The position numbers and the translations under genes are program-made. Below, piece after piece: positions 12,972 through 21,837 of a DNA stretch of 64,000 bases. Position 1 is the first letter of the stretch; the number at the start of each line of letters is the position of its first letter. The notes beneath the pieces were generated by a model. That model had not been told where the DNA came from. It ran no database searches and worked only from the letters and a program-made list of their open reading frames with translations. Source of the DNA: Pseudomonas pseudonitroreducens (lineage in GTDB: Bacteria > Pseudomonadota > Gammaproteobacteria > Pseudomonadales > Pseudomonadaceae). The stretch is from contig NZ_BQHJ01000005.1 of assembly GCF_021603645.1 (NCBI RefSeq), positions 310,001 to 374,000 on the forward strand, read 5' to 3'.

Positions 12972-14309
12972 TCAGAAGGTGGTGGAGAACAGCAACTGGC
13001 TGTACAGGTTGCTGTTGTCGTTGCCGATCTGGGTACCGCCTTCGGCCGCGCTCTTCTTCGGCTGGTACAGGCCCACCAGCGGGATGATCACCAGGTGCTC
13101 GTTGATTGCCCATTCGGCGTAGAGGTCCAGCTCGCGGCCGTCGGTGTTGCCCAGGTCGGTATCCAGGGTGTGGAAGTCGAAGAACTGCGCACCGATGGAG
13201 AGGTTTTCCAGCGGCGTGACCTTGGCGCCGATGTTGTGTACGCGGGTGTTGTTGTTGAAGGGGCCGGAATAGTTGCCCGCCACCTCGCCCTGGAACCAGG
13301 TGCCGAAGCCGCGGCTGAAACCGTAGAAGAGGGTGTCGTAGCCTTCCGAGAAGCGGCTGAAGCGATAGCTGACGTAGGGCTTCCAGGTGACGTCGGAGAA
13401 GGTCCAGCCGGCCTCGAGGTACCAGGCATTGGCGGTGTCGTCGCTGTACTGGGCGTTGTCCTTGTCCTGCCAGGCGTATTCGCCGGAGAGGAACAGGTTC
13501 TCCACGCCGGCATTGCCGGTGCCGCGCAGGCTGTAGGTCTTCATGTCCTTGCGGTCGAGCTGGATCGGCGAGGCGTAGCGCTCATCGATGTCGGTGACGT
13601 CGATGTAGGTCAGGCCGAAGGTCGCTTCCGGGGCAACGTGCTCCAGGGTGGCGACGTACAGCTCGGAGTTGGCCTGGGCGCGGTTGTCCGACTTCAGGCG
13701 CATCAGGTCGCCGCGCCAGCCTTCCTTGCCACCGATGCGCAGCACCGCGGTTTCGTCGAAGTCACGGCGTGCCGCCAGGTAATAGCCGCCACCGCGGTTG
13801 TATTCGCCATCGGCCAGGCCCTTGCCCATGTTCAGCGCGTCGCCGTCGATCAGGAAACCGTCGCCGACCACGATGTTCTGGCGGCCGACGGACAGGTCGA
13901 TGCCATCCTCGCCCAGCATCGGGAACAGGCCTGCCGAGCGCCAGCCGGCATAGGCGTCTTCGATCTTGGTGGTGCGCTCGGAACCGTCGCTGAAGCCGGC
14001 GGCATCGCCGTCGCCCCAGGTGCCGGAGCTGAGCAGGTTGAAGGCGCCATAGGCGGTGCCTGCGCCGCCCAGCTTCTGGTCGCCGCTGAGGCCGTACTTG
14101 ATGAAGCCTTCCTGCCAGGAGGAGGAGCCTTCATCCAGGGTGCCGGTCATGTTGTAGCGTTCCTGACTGTGAAACAGCCCGAAGGTCGCGGAGAGGTCGG
14201 CATTCAGGTGCGTGTCGTCGGTCGCGTACAGCTCGTAGGCGCTGGCGGAACTGGCCCCGGCGATGAGCAGGGCGAGCAGGGTGGGGCGCAGCACGGCGGC
14301 GTGGGTCAT
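12972..14309 (-). CDS. Outer-membrane beta-barrel protein (alginate-export/porin-like)
   Basis: This 445-residue protein has a signal peptide (cleavage after about residue 24, SSASAYELY), alternating amphipathic strands, conserved VGRQNIVVGDGFLIDGDAL and a C-terminal aromatic residue (LLFSTTF), as in outer-membrane barrels. The GRQ...GDG pattern is reminiscent of the alginate-export (AlgE-like) superfamily, which contains many uncharacterised porins. It is the upstream gene of a pair with a chemoreceptor. The substrate cannot be deduced. OprD-family membership is less likely from the sequence. Confidence 0.7.
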   Translation of the reverse strand: MTHAAVLRPTLLALLIAGASSASAYELYATDDTHLNADLSATFGLFHSQERYNMTGTLDEGSSSWQEGFIKYGLSGDQKLGGAGTAYGAFNLLSSGTWGDGDAAGFSDGSERTTKIEDAYAGWRSAGLFPMLGEDGIDLSVGRQNIVVGDGFLIDGDALNMGKGLADGEYNRGGGYYLAARRDFDETAVLRIGGKEGWRGDLMRLKSDNRAQANSELYVATLEHVAPEATFGLTYIDVTDIDERYASPIQLDRKDMKTYSLRGTGNAGVENLFLSGEYAWQDKDNAQYSDDTANAWYLEAGWTFSDVTWKPYVSYRFSRFSEGYDTLFYGFSRGFGTWFQGEVAGNYSGPFNNNTRVHNIGAKVTPLENLSIGAQFFDFHTLDTDLGNTDGRELDLYAEWAINEHLVIIPLVGLYQPKKSAAEGGTQIGNDNSNLYSQLLFSTTF

Positions 14310-14448
14310 GGTGAAGGCATCCGTTTCGTTATTGTCGATTGAGGGGATGTGACTTCTGCCGATGCTAAGTAAGGGCTGGCGTTGTGCCGTTGCTCCTGTC
14401 TGCCAAGTGATTGGGTGTGGTTGCCAGAACCGACAGTGGTGCTTTTTG

Positions 14449-14527
14449 CAGGAGCGAGCTTGCTCGCGAACGAGTCATCCGACGGTGCCAGCGTCAAGCG
14501 GGGTTCGCGAGCAAGCTCGCTCCTACA
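14449..14527. repeat. REPIN-like inverted REP pair
   Basis: Two GAGCTTGCTCGC-type REPs in opposite orientation (14449-14472 and 14503-14527) enclose a spacer containing CCAGCGTCAAGCGG. The same spacer motif recurs in the pair at 32174-32251, so the pair has spread as a unit. Confidence 0.9.
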
Positions 14528-14538
14528 GGGGGCAGGAT

Positions 14539-15486
14539 TCAGCGCGAGCGCGAGATCAGTGACGGTTGTTCCGCGTACAGGCGCTTGTACAAGGTCGAGA
14601 AATGGCTGGAACTGGCAAAGCCCAGGTCCAGCGCCAGGTGGGTGATGCTCTGCTGCGGCTCCTGCTTGAGCCGCCGCCGTGCCTCGGCCAGGCGCAGGCT
14701 GAGGAAGAACTGCTGCGGCGTGCTCTGGCAGATCTGCCGGAAGCAGTACTGCAGGGTGCGCTGGCTGGTGTTCAGGCTCTGGCTCAGCTCCAGCAGCGAC
14801 AGCGGTTGGGCGAAGTCCGCCTGCATGCGCTCGATGGCCGCGAGGACCAGCCGGCGATGTTGCTGCAGCGAGCGCGGCGCACCTTCACGGCCATTGCCGG
14901 GGAGGATTTCCTCCAGCGCCTGCAGCACATGGCTGAGCACCAGGGCAACGGCATGCCCGGCCTGCTGTGGGTCGTCGACCCGCCAGGGCTCGCTCTCGAA
15001 GGCGGCGATGGCATCGCACAGGCTGCGCCGCAGGCACCCGGCTCCGCTCGGCGAAAGTTGCAGGCGACCCTCGGACAGCGCGCGCTCGAACAGTTCGCGC
15101 TCTTCGGCGCCGAGCAGGCGTTCCAGCTGCGGCTGGCTGAAGGTCAGGCCGAGCATGTGGATTTCCCCGGCAGCGCAGATTTCCATTTCACGACCGCCTT
15201 CGAGCACCAGCAGGGTGTCGTCGTGCAACGCCTGGCCGTTGAAGCGCGAATCGGCGCTGGCGCGCAGTGGAATACCGATCACCAGGTGGCCGGCCGGTGG
15301 CGCCATGTTCTCGTGCAGGTGCAGGTTGGAGTGTTCGTAGATCAGCGCGGCATCGGGCAACTGCACATGCAGCAGCTCCGCCTGCAGGCGGCCGTGGCCG
15401 AGCTGGGTGTAGTCCTGGCTCCAGCCGGCGAGGGCGCAGGCCAGTTCATCGGAGTCGGTTGCCTGGTGGCGGGCTATGCCGGTCAT
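14539..15486 (-). CDS. AraC family transcriptional regulator (EutR-like layout)
   Basis: This 315-residue protein has an N-terminal cupin-like sensor region and a C-terminal AraC/XylS DNA-binding domain (about 210-312) containing LSLLELSQSLNTSQRTLQYCF and ITHLALDLGFASSSHFSTLYK. Overall length and the HTH remind me of EutR, the ethanolamine regulator, but I cannot confirm orthology. It lies downstream and on the same strand as the kinase, class III PLP enzyme and APC permease genes, and probably controls them. A REP pair follows the stop codon. Confidence 0.85.
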   Translation of the reverse strand: MTGIARHQATDSDELACALAGWSQDYTQLGHGRLQAELLHVQLPDAALIYEHSNLHLHENMAPPAGHLVIGIPLRASADSRFNGQALHDDTLLVLEGGREMEICAAGEIHMLGLTFSQPQLERLLGAEERELFERALSEGRLQLSPSGAGCLRRSLCDAIAAFESEPWRVDDPQQAGHAVALVLSHVLQALEEILPGNGREGAPRSLQQHRRLVLAAIERMQADFAQPLSLLELSQSLNTSQRTLQYCFRQICQSTPQQFFLSLRLAEARRRLKQEPQQSITHLALDLGFASSSHFSTLYKRLYAEQPSLISRSR

Positions 15487-15578
15487 GGCGGTTCACCTCG
15501 GTTGTGCGCCGAGTATCGGTCAGCGCTGGCGCGCAGGCTTGTGCCTGCGCGCCAGGGTATTGCGGCGCTCTGCCAGTT

Positions 15579-16598
15579 TCAGCGGCCGGCGAGGTAGGCG
15601 GCGGCCAGTGTACAGGCCCGCTCGATGAGCATGGGCGCCAGTTCCCGAGCGGTTTCGCTGTTGCGCCGGGTGTGCACCCAGCCCAGGTAGGTGGTGCCGC
15701 GCAGGGCGAGGAACAGCGGCAGCGCGGCGCGGTCGGCGGCGGACAGCGGCTTGACCGAGTCGTAGCCGGCCAGCAGTGCCGCCTGGATCTGCGCCAGGCG
15801 CGGATCGTCCAGGCAGAAGTACAGCGCGGTGGCCAGTTCGAACATGTGCCAGCCGAAGCCGGCATCGTCGAAGTCGATCAGTTGCAGTTCGTCGCCTTCG
15901 AGCAAGAGGTTCTCCGGCACCAGGTCGGCGTGGATCATGCCGAAGTTGCCCAGGCTCCGCCCGTAGCGGCGCAGGTCCATGCGCGCCTCCTGGCGGGCGC
16001 GTTGGAGCAGCTCGCGCTGCTCGTCACTGAGCAGGTCCAGTTCCCAGAAGGGCCCCCAGAACGGTTTGGCGCCGACCAGGCCTTCTTCGTCCCAGGCATG
16101 CCGGGTGAATTCGTTGGGCTGGTGCCACTGGGCCGAGTTCAGGTGGATGCGCGCGGCGACGGCACCGGCCTGATGGAACAGCGCTTCGATGTCGCCGCTG
16201 GCGCTCAGGCCCTGCTCGGCGGAGCCCAGGGTGCTGCCGCCGAGCCAGCCGAGCATGTCGACGTAGCGCGGTTCATCAAGGGCGGCGCTGTGCACTTCGG
16301 CCAGGTGTTCGCCGTTGCGGGTACGGATGATGCTCGGCACGCCGATACCGCCGGCGGCCAGTTGCTCCATCCAGGTCAGCTCCGAGCGCAGCGCCGCTTC
16401 GCTGTGATAGCCGCCGCGGTGCACGCGCAGGGCGCTGCGCGTGCCGTCGCTGCGGGTGGCGCAGAACACCGCGTTCTCGCGGTACTTGAGCAGTTCCAGG
16501 CCGACGAAATCGCCGTCCCAGTGGCGCAGGGCGTCCAGCGCCAGGTCGCGCAGGCAGGCGATCTGCCGGTCGTGATCGAGCATCGAGAAGTCAGTCAT
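15579..16598 (-). CDS. APH-family small-molecule kinase (hydroxylysine/ethanolamine kinase-like)
   Basis: This 339-residue protein has an aminoglycoside phosphotransferase/choline kinase fold. The Brenner-type catalytic motif is FGMIHADLVPENLLLEGD, followed by the metal-binding motif LIDFDDAGFGW. The ATG at 16598 has GGAGAGA at good spacing, while the ATG five codons upstream overlaps that sequence. The neighbour is a class III PLP enzyme, and an APC permease is further upstream in the same operon. A kinase plus a PLP phospho-lyase is the known logic for breaking down 5-hydroxylysine or phosphoethanolamine. A true antibiotic-resistance role is unlikely in this context. Confidence 0.75.
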   Translation of the reverse strand: MTDFSMLDHDRQIACLRDLALDALRHWDGDFVGLELLKYRENAVFCATRSDGTRSALRVHRGGYHSEAALRSELTWMEQLAAGGIGVPSIIRTRNGEHLAEVHSAALDEPRYVDMLGWLGGSTLGSAEQGLSASGDIEALFHQAGAVAARIHLNSAQWHQPNEFTRHAWDEEGLVGAKPFWGPFWELDLLSDEQRELLQRARQEARMDLRRYGRSLGNFGMIHADLVPENLLLEGDELQLIDFDDAGFGWHMFELATALYFCLDDPRLAQIQAALLAGYDSVKPLSAADRAALPLFLALRGTTYLGWVHTRRNSETARELAPMLIERACTLAAAYLAGR

Positions 16599-16623
16599 GG
16601 GCATTCTCTCCATCGGTATGGCC

Positions 16624-17898
16624 TCAGAGCTCGCCCAGGACCTGGTCCAGGGCGTCGATGAAGTGCTCGCCGTGCTCGGCCTCGAACACCAGCGGCGGAC
16701 GGATCTTGAGAATGTTGTCGGCGCCGCCGATCTTGCTGATCAGCACGCCGCGCTGGCGCATGGCATTGACGATGCGCCGCGCCTCGAGCCCGGCCGGCTC
16801 GCGGCTGGTGCGGTCGCGCACCAGTTCCACGGCGAAGAACAGGCCCTGGCCGCGTACGTCACCGATGATCGAGTGGCGCTCGGCGAGTCGATGCAGTTCG
16901 GCGCTGAGCAGCGCGCCCTGGCGCCGGGCGTTGCCCTGCAGGTCTTCCTCGGCGATCACATCGAGCACCGCCTGGCCGACGGCTGCGGCCACCGGTGAGC
17001 CGCCGAAGGTGTTGAAGTACATATTGCTGCGGCCGAAGGTTTCCACGCGCTCGCGGTTGGTCACCACGCCGGCCAGGGGGAAGCCATTGCCCATGGGTTT
17101 GCCGAGGGTGACGATGTCCGGCACCAGCGGGTGCGACTGATGCCCCCACATATGCTCGCCGGTGCGGGCGAAGCCCGATTGCACCTCGTCGGTGATCAGC
17201 AGGCCACCGGCCTCGCGCACCAGCTTCGCCACGCGCTCCAGGTAGCCGGCCGGCAGGCGCGGAATGCCTTCGTTGGCGAACAGGGTGTCGATCAGCATGG
17301 CGGCCAGGCCGACACCCGCCGCCTGCAGTTCGGCGATGGCTTCGGCGACCTTGGCCACGTAGCGCTCGGCGACCTGCTCGGGCGTGCCGTTGGCGTGATA
17401 CAGGCAGGGGATCGGCACGGCCCGCGCATGGGCCGAGAATGACTCCGAGCTGGGCAGCGCGGTGGTGACCGCTGCCAGGCTGGTGGTGTTGCCGTGGTAG
17501 TTGTAGTCGCTGACGATCACACCCCGGTTGCCGGTGGCGAAGCGCGCCATGCGCAGGGCCAGCTCATTGGCCTCGCTGCCGGTGCAGGTGAACATCAGGC
17601 TGTCCAGGGGCTCGGCGAAGGTCGCGGTGAGGTTCTCGGCGTAACGCACCACGCGCTCGTTGAGGTAGCGGGTGTGGATGTTCAGCGTCGCCGCCTGCTC
17701 GGCCATGGCGGCCACCACTTTCGGGTGGCAGTGGCCGACGCAGGGCACGTTGTTGTAGCAGTCCAGGTAGCGCTTGCCGGCGGCGTCGATCAGCCAGACG
17801 CCTTCGCCCTTCACCAGTTCCAGCGGCTCGTCGTAGAACAGTGGCGAGGCATCGCCCATCACCTGGTGGCGGCGTTGCAACAGGGTCGGTTCAGACAT
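16624..17898 (-). CDS. Class III PLP-dependent enzyme (aminotransferase or phospho-lyase)
   Basis: This 424-residue fold-type I PLP protein has CTGSEANELALRMAR (cofactor phosphate site), LITDEVQSGFARTGEHMWG and the Schiff-base lysine in VTLGKPMGNGFPL. Database-style annotation would be aspartate aminotransferase family protein. Human AGXT2L1 and AGXT2L2 in this family are phospho-lyases acting on O-phosphoethanolamine and 5-phosphohydroxylysine, and the adjacent kinase makes such a role attractive here. The ATG at 17898 is chosen because the upstream ATG sits one base from the ribosome-binding GGAG. The gene overlaps the permease stop by eight bases. Confidence 0.8.
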   Translation of the reverse strand: MSEPTLLQRRHQVMGDASPLFYDEPLELVKGEGVWLIDAAGKRYLDCYNNVPCVGHCHPKVVAAMAEQAATLNIHTRYLNERVVRYAENLTATFAEPLDSLMFTCTGSEANELALRMARFATGNRGVIVSDYNYHGNTTSLAAVTTALPSSESFSAHARAVPIPCLYHANGTPEQVAERYVAKVAEAIAELQAAGVGLAAMLIDTLFANEGIPRLPAGYLERVAKLVREAGGLLITDEVQSGFARTGEHMWGHQSHPLVPDIVTLGKPMGNGFPLAGVVTNRERVETFGRSNMYFNTFGGSPVAAAVGQAVLDVIAEEDLQGNARRQGALLSAELHRLAERHSIIGDVRGQGLFFAVELVRDRTSREPAGLEARRIVNAMRQRGVLISKIGGADNILKIRPPLVFEAEHGEHFIDALDQVLGEL

Positions 17899-19207
17899 TC
17901 TCGGCATTCTCCAGAGGCTTTTCTGCGCGGGCGGCGCGCAGCAGGTAGTTGAGGACCAGCGCGGCGACCACCAGGGCCAGGGCGCTGAGCATCGCCACTT
18001 CCAGCTGGAAGCAGGCGGCGATCACCACCAGTGTCAGCAGCATGCCGACGCTGGCGATCAGCGGGCCGCCACGCAGGCGGAACGGGCGGGCCAGGCCGGG
18101 CTGGCGGCGGTGCAGGCGCAGGTAGGCGGCGAACAGCACCAGGTGGCAGCTGCCCAGCAGCAGGACGATGCACAGCAGGAGTTTTTCCGGCGGCACCAGG
18201 GTCAGCGGCAGGCCGATCACGCTCAGCACCAGCAGCGCGACATAGGGCGCGCCACGACGGTTGGTGCGGGCCAGAGCAGCGGGGAAGAAGCCGTCGCGGG
18301 ACAGGGCGAACAGCTGGCGGGAGGCGGAGAACACCACCGAGAAGAAGGTCGCCAGCAGGCCGCACACGGCGCCGGAGCCGACCAGCAGCGGCAGCCAGTC
18401 GCGCTCGCCGTAGAGTCCGCCGTGGGTCATGGCGGCGTACAGCGGGTCGCCCGCATTGCCGACCACTTCCACGCCGGCTGCGCCCGGCGCGCTGATCACC
18501 ACGGTCAGCGCGGTCAGCAACAGGGTGCCGACAGCGGCGATGATCCCGCGCGGCATGTTGCGCCCCGGATCGGCTGCCTCTTCGGCGGCGGAGGCGACCT
18601 GCTCCAGGCAGATGAACATCCAGATGGCGAAGGGCACGCAGGCGAACACGCCGGCGACGCTCACGCCGGGCAGCGTGCTATCGGTGGTTGCCAGCAGGTT
18701 TTCCCAGTGCACGTGGGGCAGCATGGCGCCGCCGAAGGCCAGCAGGGCGATGGCCGCCACGGCGCCGGCGAGCAGGGTCAGGCCGAGGGCTTCACCGACA
18801 CCGATGAGGTGGATACCGATGATCACCGCGAACAGGCCGATGCGCACCGGCCAGCCGCCGAAGCCGAATACCGACTCCATGTAGGCGGCGAGGAAGTTGG
18901 CCGCCGCGCCGGTGCCGATGGTCAGTGCCAGCGCGCACGCCGCCCCGACCAGGTAGCCGACGAAGGGCCCGAAGGCCAGCTGCGCATAGGCGAACACGCC
19001 GCCAGCGTGCGGCCGCGCCGTGGACAGTTCGCACACGCACAGCGCCAGGCCGCCGCAGAGCACGGCCATCAGCAGGGTAGCGATGAGCATATTGGCCCAG
19101 CCACTGCTGGCCAGGCCGTAGTTCCAGCCGGAGAACTGCCCGGCGACGACCAGTGAAATGCCGAGTCCGGCGATCTGGGGCCAGCGGAGTACGCCTTGTT
19201 TGAGCAT
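17891..19207 (-). CDS. APC superfamily amino acid/amine permease (ethanolamine permease-like)
   Basis: This 438-residue protein has about 12 hydrophobic segments. APC-family features include GLGISLVVAGQFSGWNYGLA near the N-terminus and a conserved acidic residue in ICLEQVASAAEEAADPGRNMPRG. The start at 19207 has AAGGGA about eight bases upstream; an upstream in-frame ATG would give a hydrophilic extension and is rejected. It is first in the permease, PLP enzyme, kinase order, so it probably imports the substrate of the kinase. The EAADP region and overall look resemble ethanolamine permease Eat, which supports but does not prove an amino alcohol substrate. Confidence 0.8.
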   Translation of the reverse strand: MLKQGVLRWPQIAGLGISLVVAGQFSGWNYGLASSGWANMLIATLLMAVLCGGLALCVCELSTARPHAGGVFAYAQLAFGPFVGYLVGAACALALTIGTGAAANFLAAYMESVFGFGGWPVRIGLFAVIIGIHLIGVGEALGLTLLAGAVAAIALLAFGGAMLPHVHWENLLATTDSTLPGVSVAGVFACVPFAIWMFICLEQVASAAEEAADPGRNMPRGIIAAVGTLLLTALTVVISAPGAAGVEVVGNAGDPLYAAMTHGGLYGERDWLPLLVGSGAVCGLLATFFSVVFSASRQLFALSRDGFFPAALARTNRRGAPYVALLVLSVIGLPLTLVPPEKLLLCIVLLLGSCHLVLFAAYLRLHRRQPGLARPFRLRGGPLIASVGMLLTLVVIAACFQLEVAMLSALALVVAALVLNYLLRAARAEKPLENAENV

Positions 19208-19642
19208 GTTGAGTGTCCCTTGCCTGTGAGTGATGAGGGGGGGAGCGGCAGTCAGCCGCGTGCGCCGGAGCGCAGCGGGCAAGGGAGGGCGCCGGCGATT
19301 GCCGACGGTCGGATGCGTGAAGTCATGGAGCGGCCCTTCTTGTTGTTTTATGGGGTATGCACGCGCACGCCGTCAGGTACGGCGGGCAGGGAGAAGGTAC
19401 GAAGGGCGCGGGATGGGCGATATCAGAAATGCGCAAAGACGCAAGGCGGGGATTTTCGCGGGAGAAGGCAGAGGGGAGCCAGGCGGCTCTGATGGAGGCG
19501 GAAACTTGCAGGAGTAAGCTTGCTCGCGCACAGCATGCGCATGATGCGTCAGGTGCGAGGCAGGTTCGCGAGCAAGCTCGCTCCTATGAAGAGCCGGTCG
19601 TGCCGGTTCCTGAAGGGGCGAGCTTGCTCGCTGGCAGCGATA
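19208..19642. other. Intergenic region with promoter space and a REP cluster
   Basis: No gene is supported in these 435 bases. The left part is the upstream region of the permease operon. REP-type units lie at about 19509-19530, 19563-19586 (inverted) and 19615-19632 (partial), downstream of the YebC-like gene. No clear operator or terminator was recognised. Confidence 0.7.
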
Positions 19643-20344
19643 TCAGGCCAGACCGACGTAGAGGTTCTGTACGTCGTCGTTGCCGTCCAGCGCATCGAGG
19701 AAGGCTTCGACTTCCTCCAGTTCCGCGCCGGACAGGCTCACCGGGTTCTTCGCCTTGTAGCCGAGCTTGGCCGAGGCAACGGTGAAGCCGTGCTCGGGCA
19801 GGGCGCGGCAAACGGCGTCAAGGTCGGTGGAGTCGGTGAGGAACAGGGTGTCGCCGTCTTCCTCGCCCGGCTCGAAGTCCTGGGCGCCGGCTTCGATGGC
19901 GGCCAGTTCCGGGTCGGCGTCAGCGCTGGCCGGGGTGGCTTCGACCAGACCCAGGTAATCGAAGTCCCAGGCTACCGAGCCGGATGCGCCCAGCTGGCCC
20001 TTGCGGAACAGCACGCGGATTTCCGCGATGGTGCGGTTCACGTTATCGGTCAGGCACTCGACGATCACCGGTACGCGGTGCGGGGCGAAGCCTTCGTAGA
20101 CCACGCGCTCGAAGGTGGCGGCGCCGTCCAGCAGGCCGGCGCCCTTCTTGATCGCACGCTCCAGGGTGTCGCGGGGCATCGAGGCTTTCTTGGCCTGCTC
20201 GACGACCAGGCGCAATTTCGGATTCATGTCCGGGTCGGCGCCGTTACGCGCGGCGATCATGATTTCCTTCGACAGTTTGCCGAACACGCGGCCTTTGGCG
20301 TTGGCGGCGACTTCTTTATGTTTGGCTTTCCACTGGGCGCCCAT
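19643..20344 (-). CDS. YebC/PmpR family protein (YeeN-like paralogue)
   Basis: This 233-residue protein begins [19 protein letters not shown], the classic YebC/YeeN opening, with [26 protein letters not shown] and [20 protein letters not shown]. The family has been described as transcriptional regulators (PmpR represses quinolone signalling in P. aeruginosa) and, more recently, as ribosome-associated factors acting on stalled translation at proline stretches. The K-H-K and MGAQ start matches the YeeN branch rather than YebC proper. The ATG at 20344 follows AAGAGA at good spacing. It is probably transcribed alone. Confidence 0.85.
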   Translation of the reverse strand: MGAQWKAKHKEVAANAKGRVFGKLSKEIMIAARNGADPDMNPKLRLVVEQAKKASMPRDTLERAIKKGAGLLDGAATFERVVYEGFAPHRVPVIVECLTDNVNRTIAEIRVLFRKGQLGASGSVAWDFDYLGLVEATPASADADPELAAIEAGAQDFEPGEEDGDTLFLTDSTDLDAVCRALPEHGFTVASAKLGYKAKNPVSLSGAELEEVEAFLDALDGNDDVQNLYVGLA

Positions 20345-20431
20345 AGTGATCTCTTGCTGGCGGTTGCTGATGGGCTGCAAGTCTAAGGCCTCGCGCGGGC
20401 TCTGGCGATATTTGCGGCGATATCCGGCGGT

Positions 20432-20857
20432 TCAGCGCTGCGCCGGCACGGCGAACACAGCGCTGGCCTGGGCCACCACCTTGTCGCCCACCGACAGCAG
20501 GGCATTGGCGAACGCCATCTGCCGGCCGCGGCGGCTGTGCAGCAGGCGGATGCTCAGCCAGTCGCCGACCTGCGCGCTGGAGACGTAGTCCAGGGTCAGG
20601 CTGGCGGTGACCAGCGGCTGCGGCGGCTGGCTGGCGAAAGCCATGGCGTAGCCCATGCCGATGTCGGCCAGGGTGGCGAGGATGCCGCCGTGTACGCCGC
20701 CGCGGCTGTTGGTGTGGCGCTCGTCCAGCAGCAGGCCGAGCTCCAGCGATTCGCCTTCACCACGCACCAGGAATGGACCGAGCAGGTCGAGCAGCGGGTT
20801 GCGCCGTTGCAGCGGCTGGAAACCCTCGGGATAGCCCAGATCGGCGAAAGCGTTCAT
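20432..20857 (-). CDS. PaaI family thioesterase
   Basis: This 141-residue hot-dog fold protein has RHTNSRGGVHGGILATLADIGMG, which carries the HGG motif of PaaI-type acyl-CoA thioesterases, followed by SLTLDYVSSAQVGDWL. The start codon overlaps the stop of the sigma factor gene (ATGA), so its translation is coupled to that gene. The substrate is unknown; the family hydrolyses aromatic and fatty acyl-CoA. Coupling to an ECF sigma factor gene is unusual and gives no obvious pathway. Confidence 0.85.
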   Translation of the reverse strand: MNAFADLGYPEGFQPLQRRNPLLDLLGPFLVRGEGESLELGLLLDERHTNSRGGVHGGILATLADIGMGYAMAFASQPPQPLVTASLTLDYVSSAQVGDWLSIRLLHSRRGRQMAFANALLSVGDKVVAQASAVFAVPAQR

Positions 20858-21654
20858 TGCCAGCCTCCGGTGTGCTGCTGCAGCACGGCGCGGACGGTTT
20901 CGATCACCCGTTGCGGCACCTGGTAATCCGGGTGCGCGCGGAACACCGCCGCCGCGTCGGCCAGGCGGGTGAGGGCAAGCAACTCGCTTTCGGCCTTGCG
21001 CGTGTCGCTGGCTCCGGGTGGCAGGGCCAGCGCCTGGCGCTGGCAGGAGCAGGGCGCCTGGGGATTCACCAGGGCGCAATGCTGTTGCATGAACTCATCC
21101 AGCCGCTGGCGCGCTCGCGACAGGCGCTTGCGGTAGGTCGCCGGTTCGACCTCCAGCACGGCGGCGGCGGTTTCCGAATCCAGGCCGAAGGCGATGTCGA
21201 GGACGTAGGCCAGGCGCTGATCGCGCTCCAGGCACATCAGCATGCCCTGGGTGCAGGCCAGGGCGATGCGTTCGGCGACCAGCTTGTCCGCCGGCTCCAG
21301 CGGACGATCATTGGCCTCGGCCAGGCGCAGGCCAAGGTCGAGCTTTTCGGCCAGGGCTTCCAGCGACACGGTGGGCGTCTCGCGGACCTTGGTGCGCGCG
21401 GTCAGCAGCGCATTGCTGGCAATGCGGAAGGCCCAGGTGGAGAACTGGCTGTCGCCGCGGAAACTGGCGAGGTGGGTGGTGATGCGCAGGAGGATTTCCT
21501 GGCTGGCGTCCTGGGCGTCTTCACGGCGGCCGAGCATGCGCAGGGCGAGGTTGTAGACCGGTGCCTGCAAGGCCAGCAGCAAAGCGTCGAGTGCGGCGGG
21601 TTCGCCCTGCTGGGCGCGTTGCAGTTGTTCGTTGTCGATGGCTGGGAATTTCAC
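20854..21654 (-). CDS. ECF-type RNA polymerase sigma factor with Cys-containing C-terminal extension
   Basis: This 266-residue protein has region 2 (LQAPVYNLALRMLGRREDAQDASQEILLR, SFRGDSQFSTWAFRIASNALL) and region 4 (QRLAYVLDIAFGLDSETAAAVLEVEPATYRKRLSRARQRL). About 80 extra residues follow, beginning CALVNPQAPCSCQ, a C-x(8)-C-x-C arrangement. Typical ECF factors are about 180-200 residues. The GTG at 21654 is chosen as start because AGGAGG lies five bases upstream; an in-frame GTG 20 codons earlier lacks this. No anti-sigma gene is adjacent, so the Cys-rich tail may itself regulate activity, which is inference. Confidence 0.82.
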   Translation of the reverse strand: MKFPAIDNEQLQRAQQGEPAALDALLLALQAPVYNLALRMLGRREDAQDASQEILLRITTHLASFRGDSQFSTWAFRIASNALLTARTKVRETPTVSLEALAEKLDLGLRLAEANDRPLEPADKLVAERIALACTQGMLMCLERDQRLAYVLDIAFGLDSETAAAVLEVEPATYRKRLSRARQRLDEFMQQHCALVNPQAPCSCQRQALALPPGASDTRKAESELLALTRLADAAAVFRAHPDYQVPQRVIETVRAVLQQHTGGWQ

Positions 21655-21759
21655 GGTGTCCTCCTGACGTGGCCGGGGAAATTCCGGCTGTTCTTCCTTG
21701 GACTCGGCACTCACGAACTTTGTGACCGCTAGGCCGAAAGAGCGGCTCGGTAGTTTGGC

Positions 21760-21837
21760 TAGGAGCGAGCTTGCTCGCGAACGGGCTCTCCCGGAAGCTC
21801 CGGGCCCTGGGCGGTTCGCGAGCGAGCTCGCTCCTAC
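21760..21837. repeat. REPIN-like inverted REP pair; supplies the MocR stop codon
   Basis: REPs lie at 21760-21782 and, inverted, at 21814-21837. The right-hand unit overlaps the end of the MocR gene: the REP bases read CTCCTAC on the plus strand, which provides the in-frame TAG at 21834-21836 on the minus strand. Confidence 0.85.

Noticed and set aside
11388-14342. Long plus-strand open frame (984 codons) opposite the chemoreceptor and outer-membrane barrel genes
   Set aside because: It crosses two real minus-strand genes and their junction and has the composition of a GC-rich shadow frame.
15579-16598. Aminoglycoside-resistance gene
   Set aside because: The fold is shared, but operon context with a permease and PLP enzyme points to a metabolic kinase.
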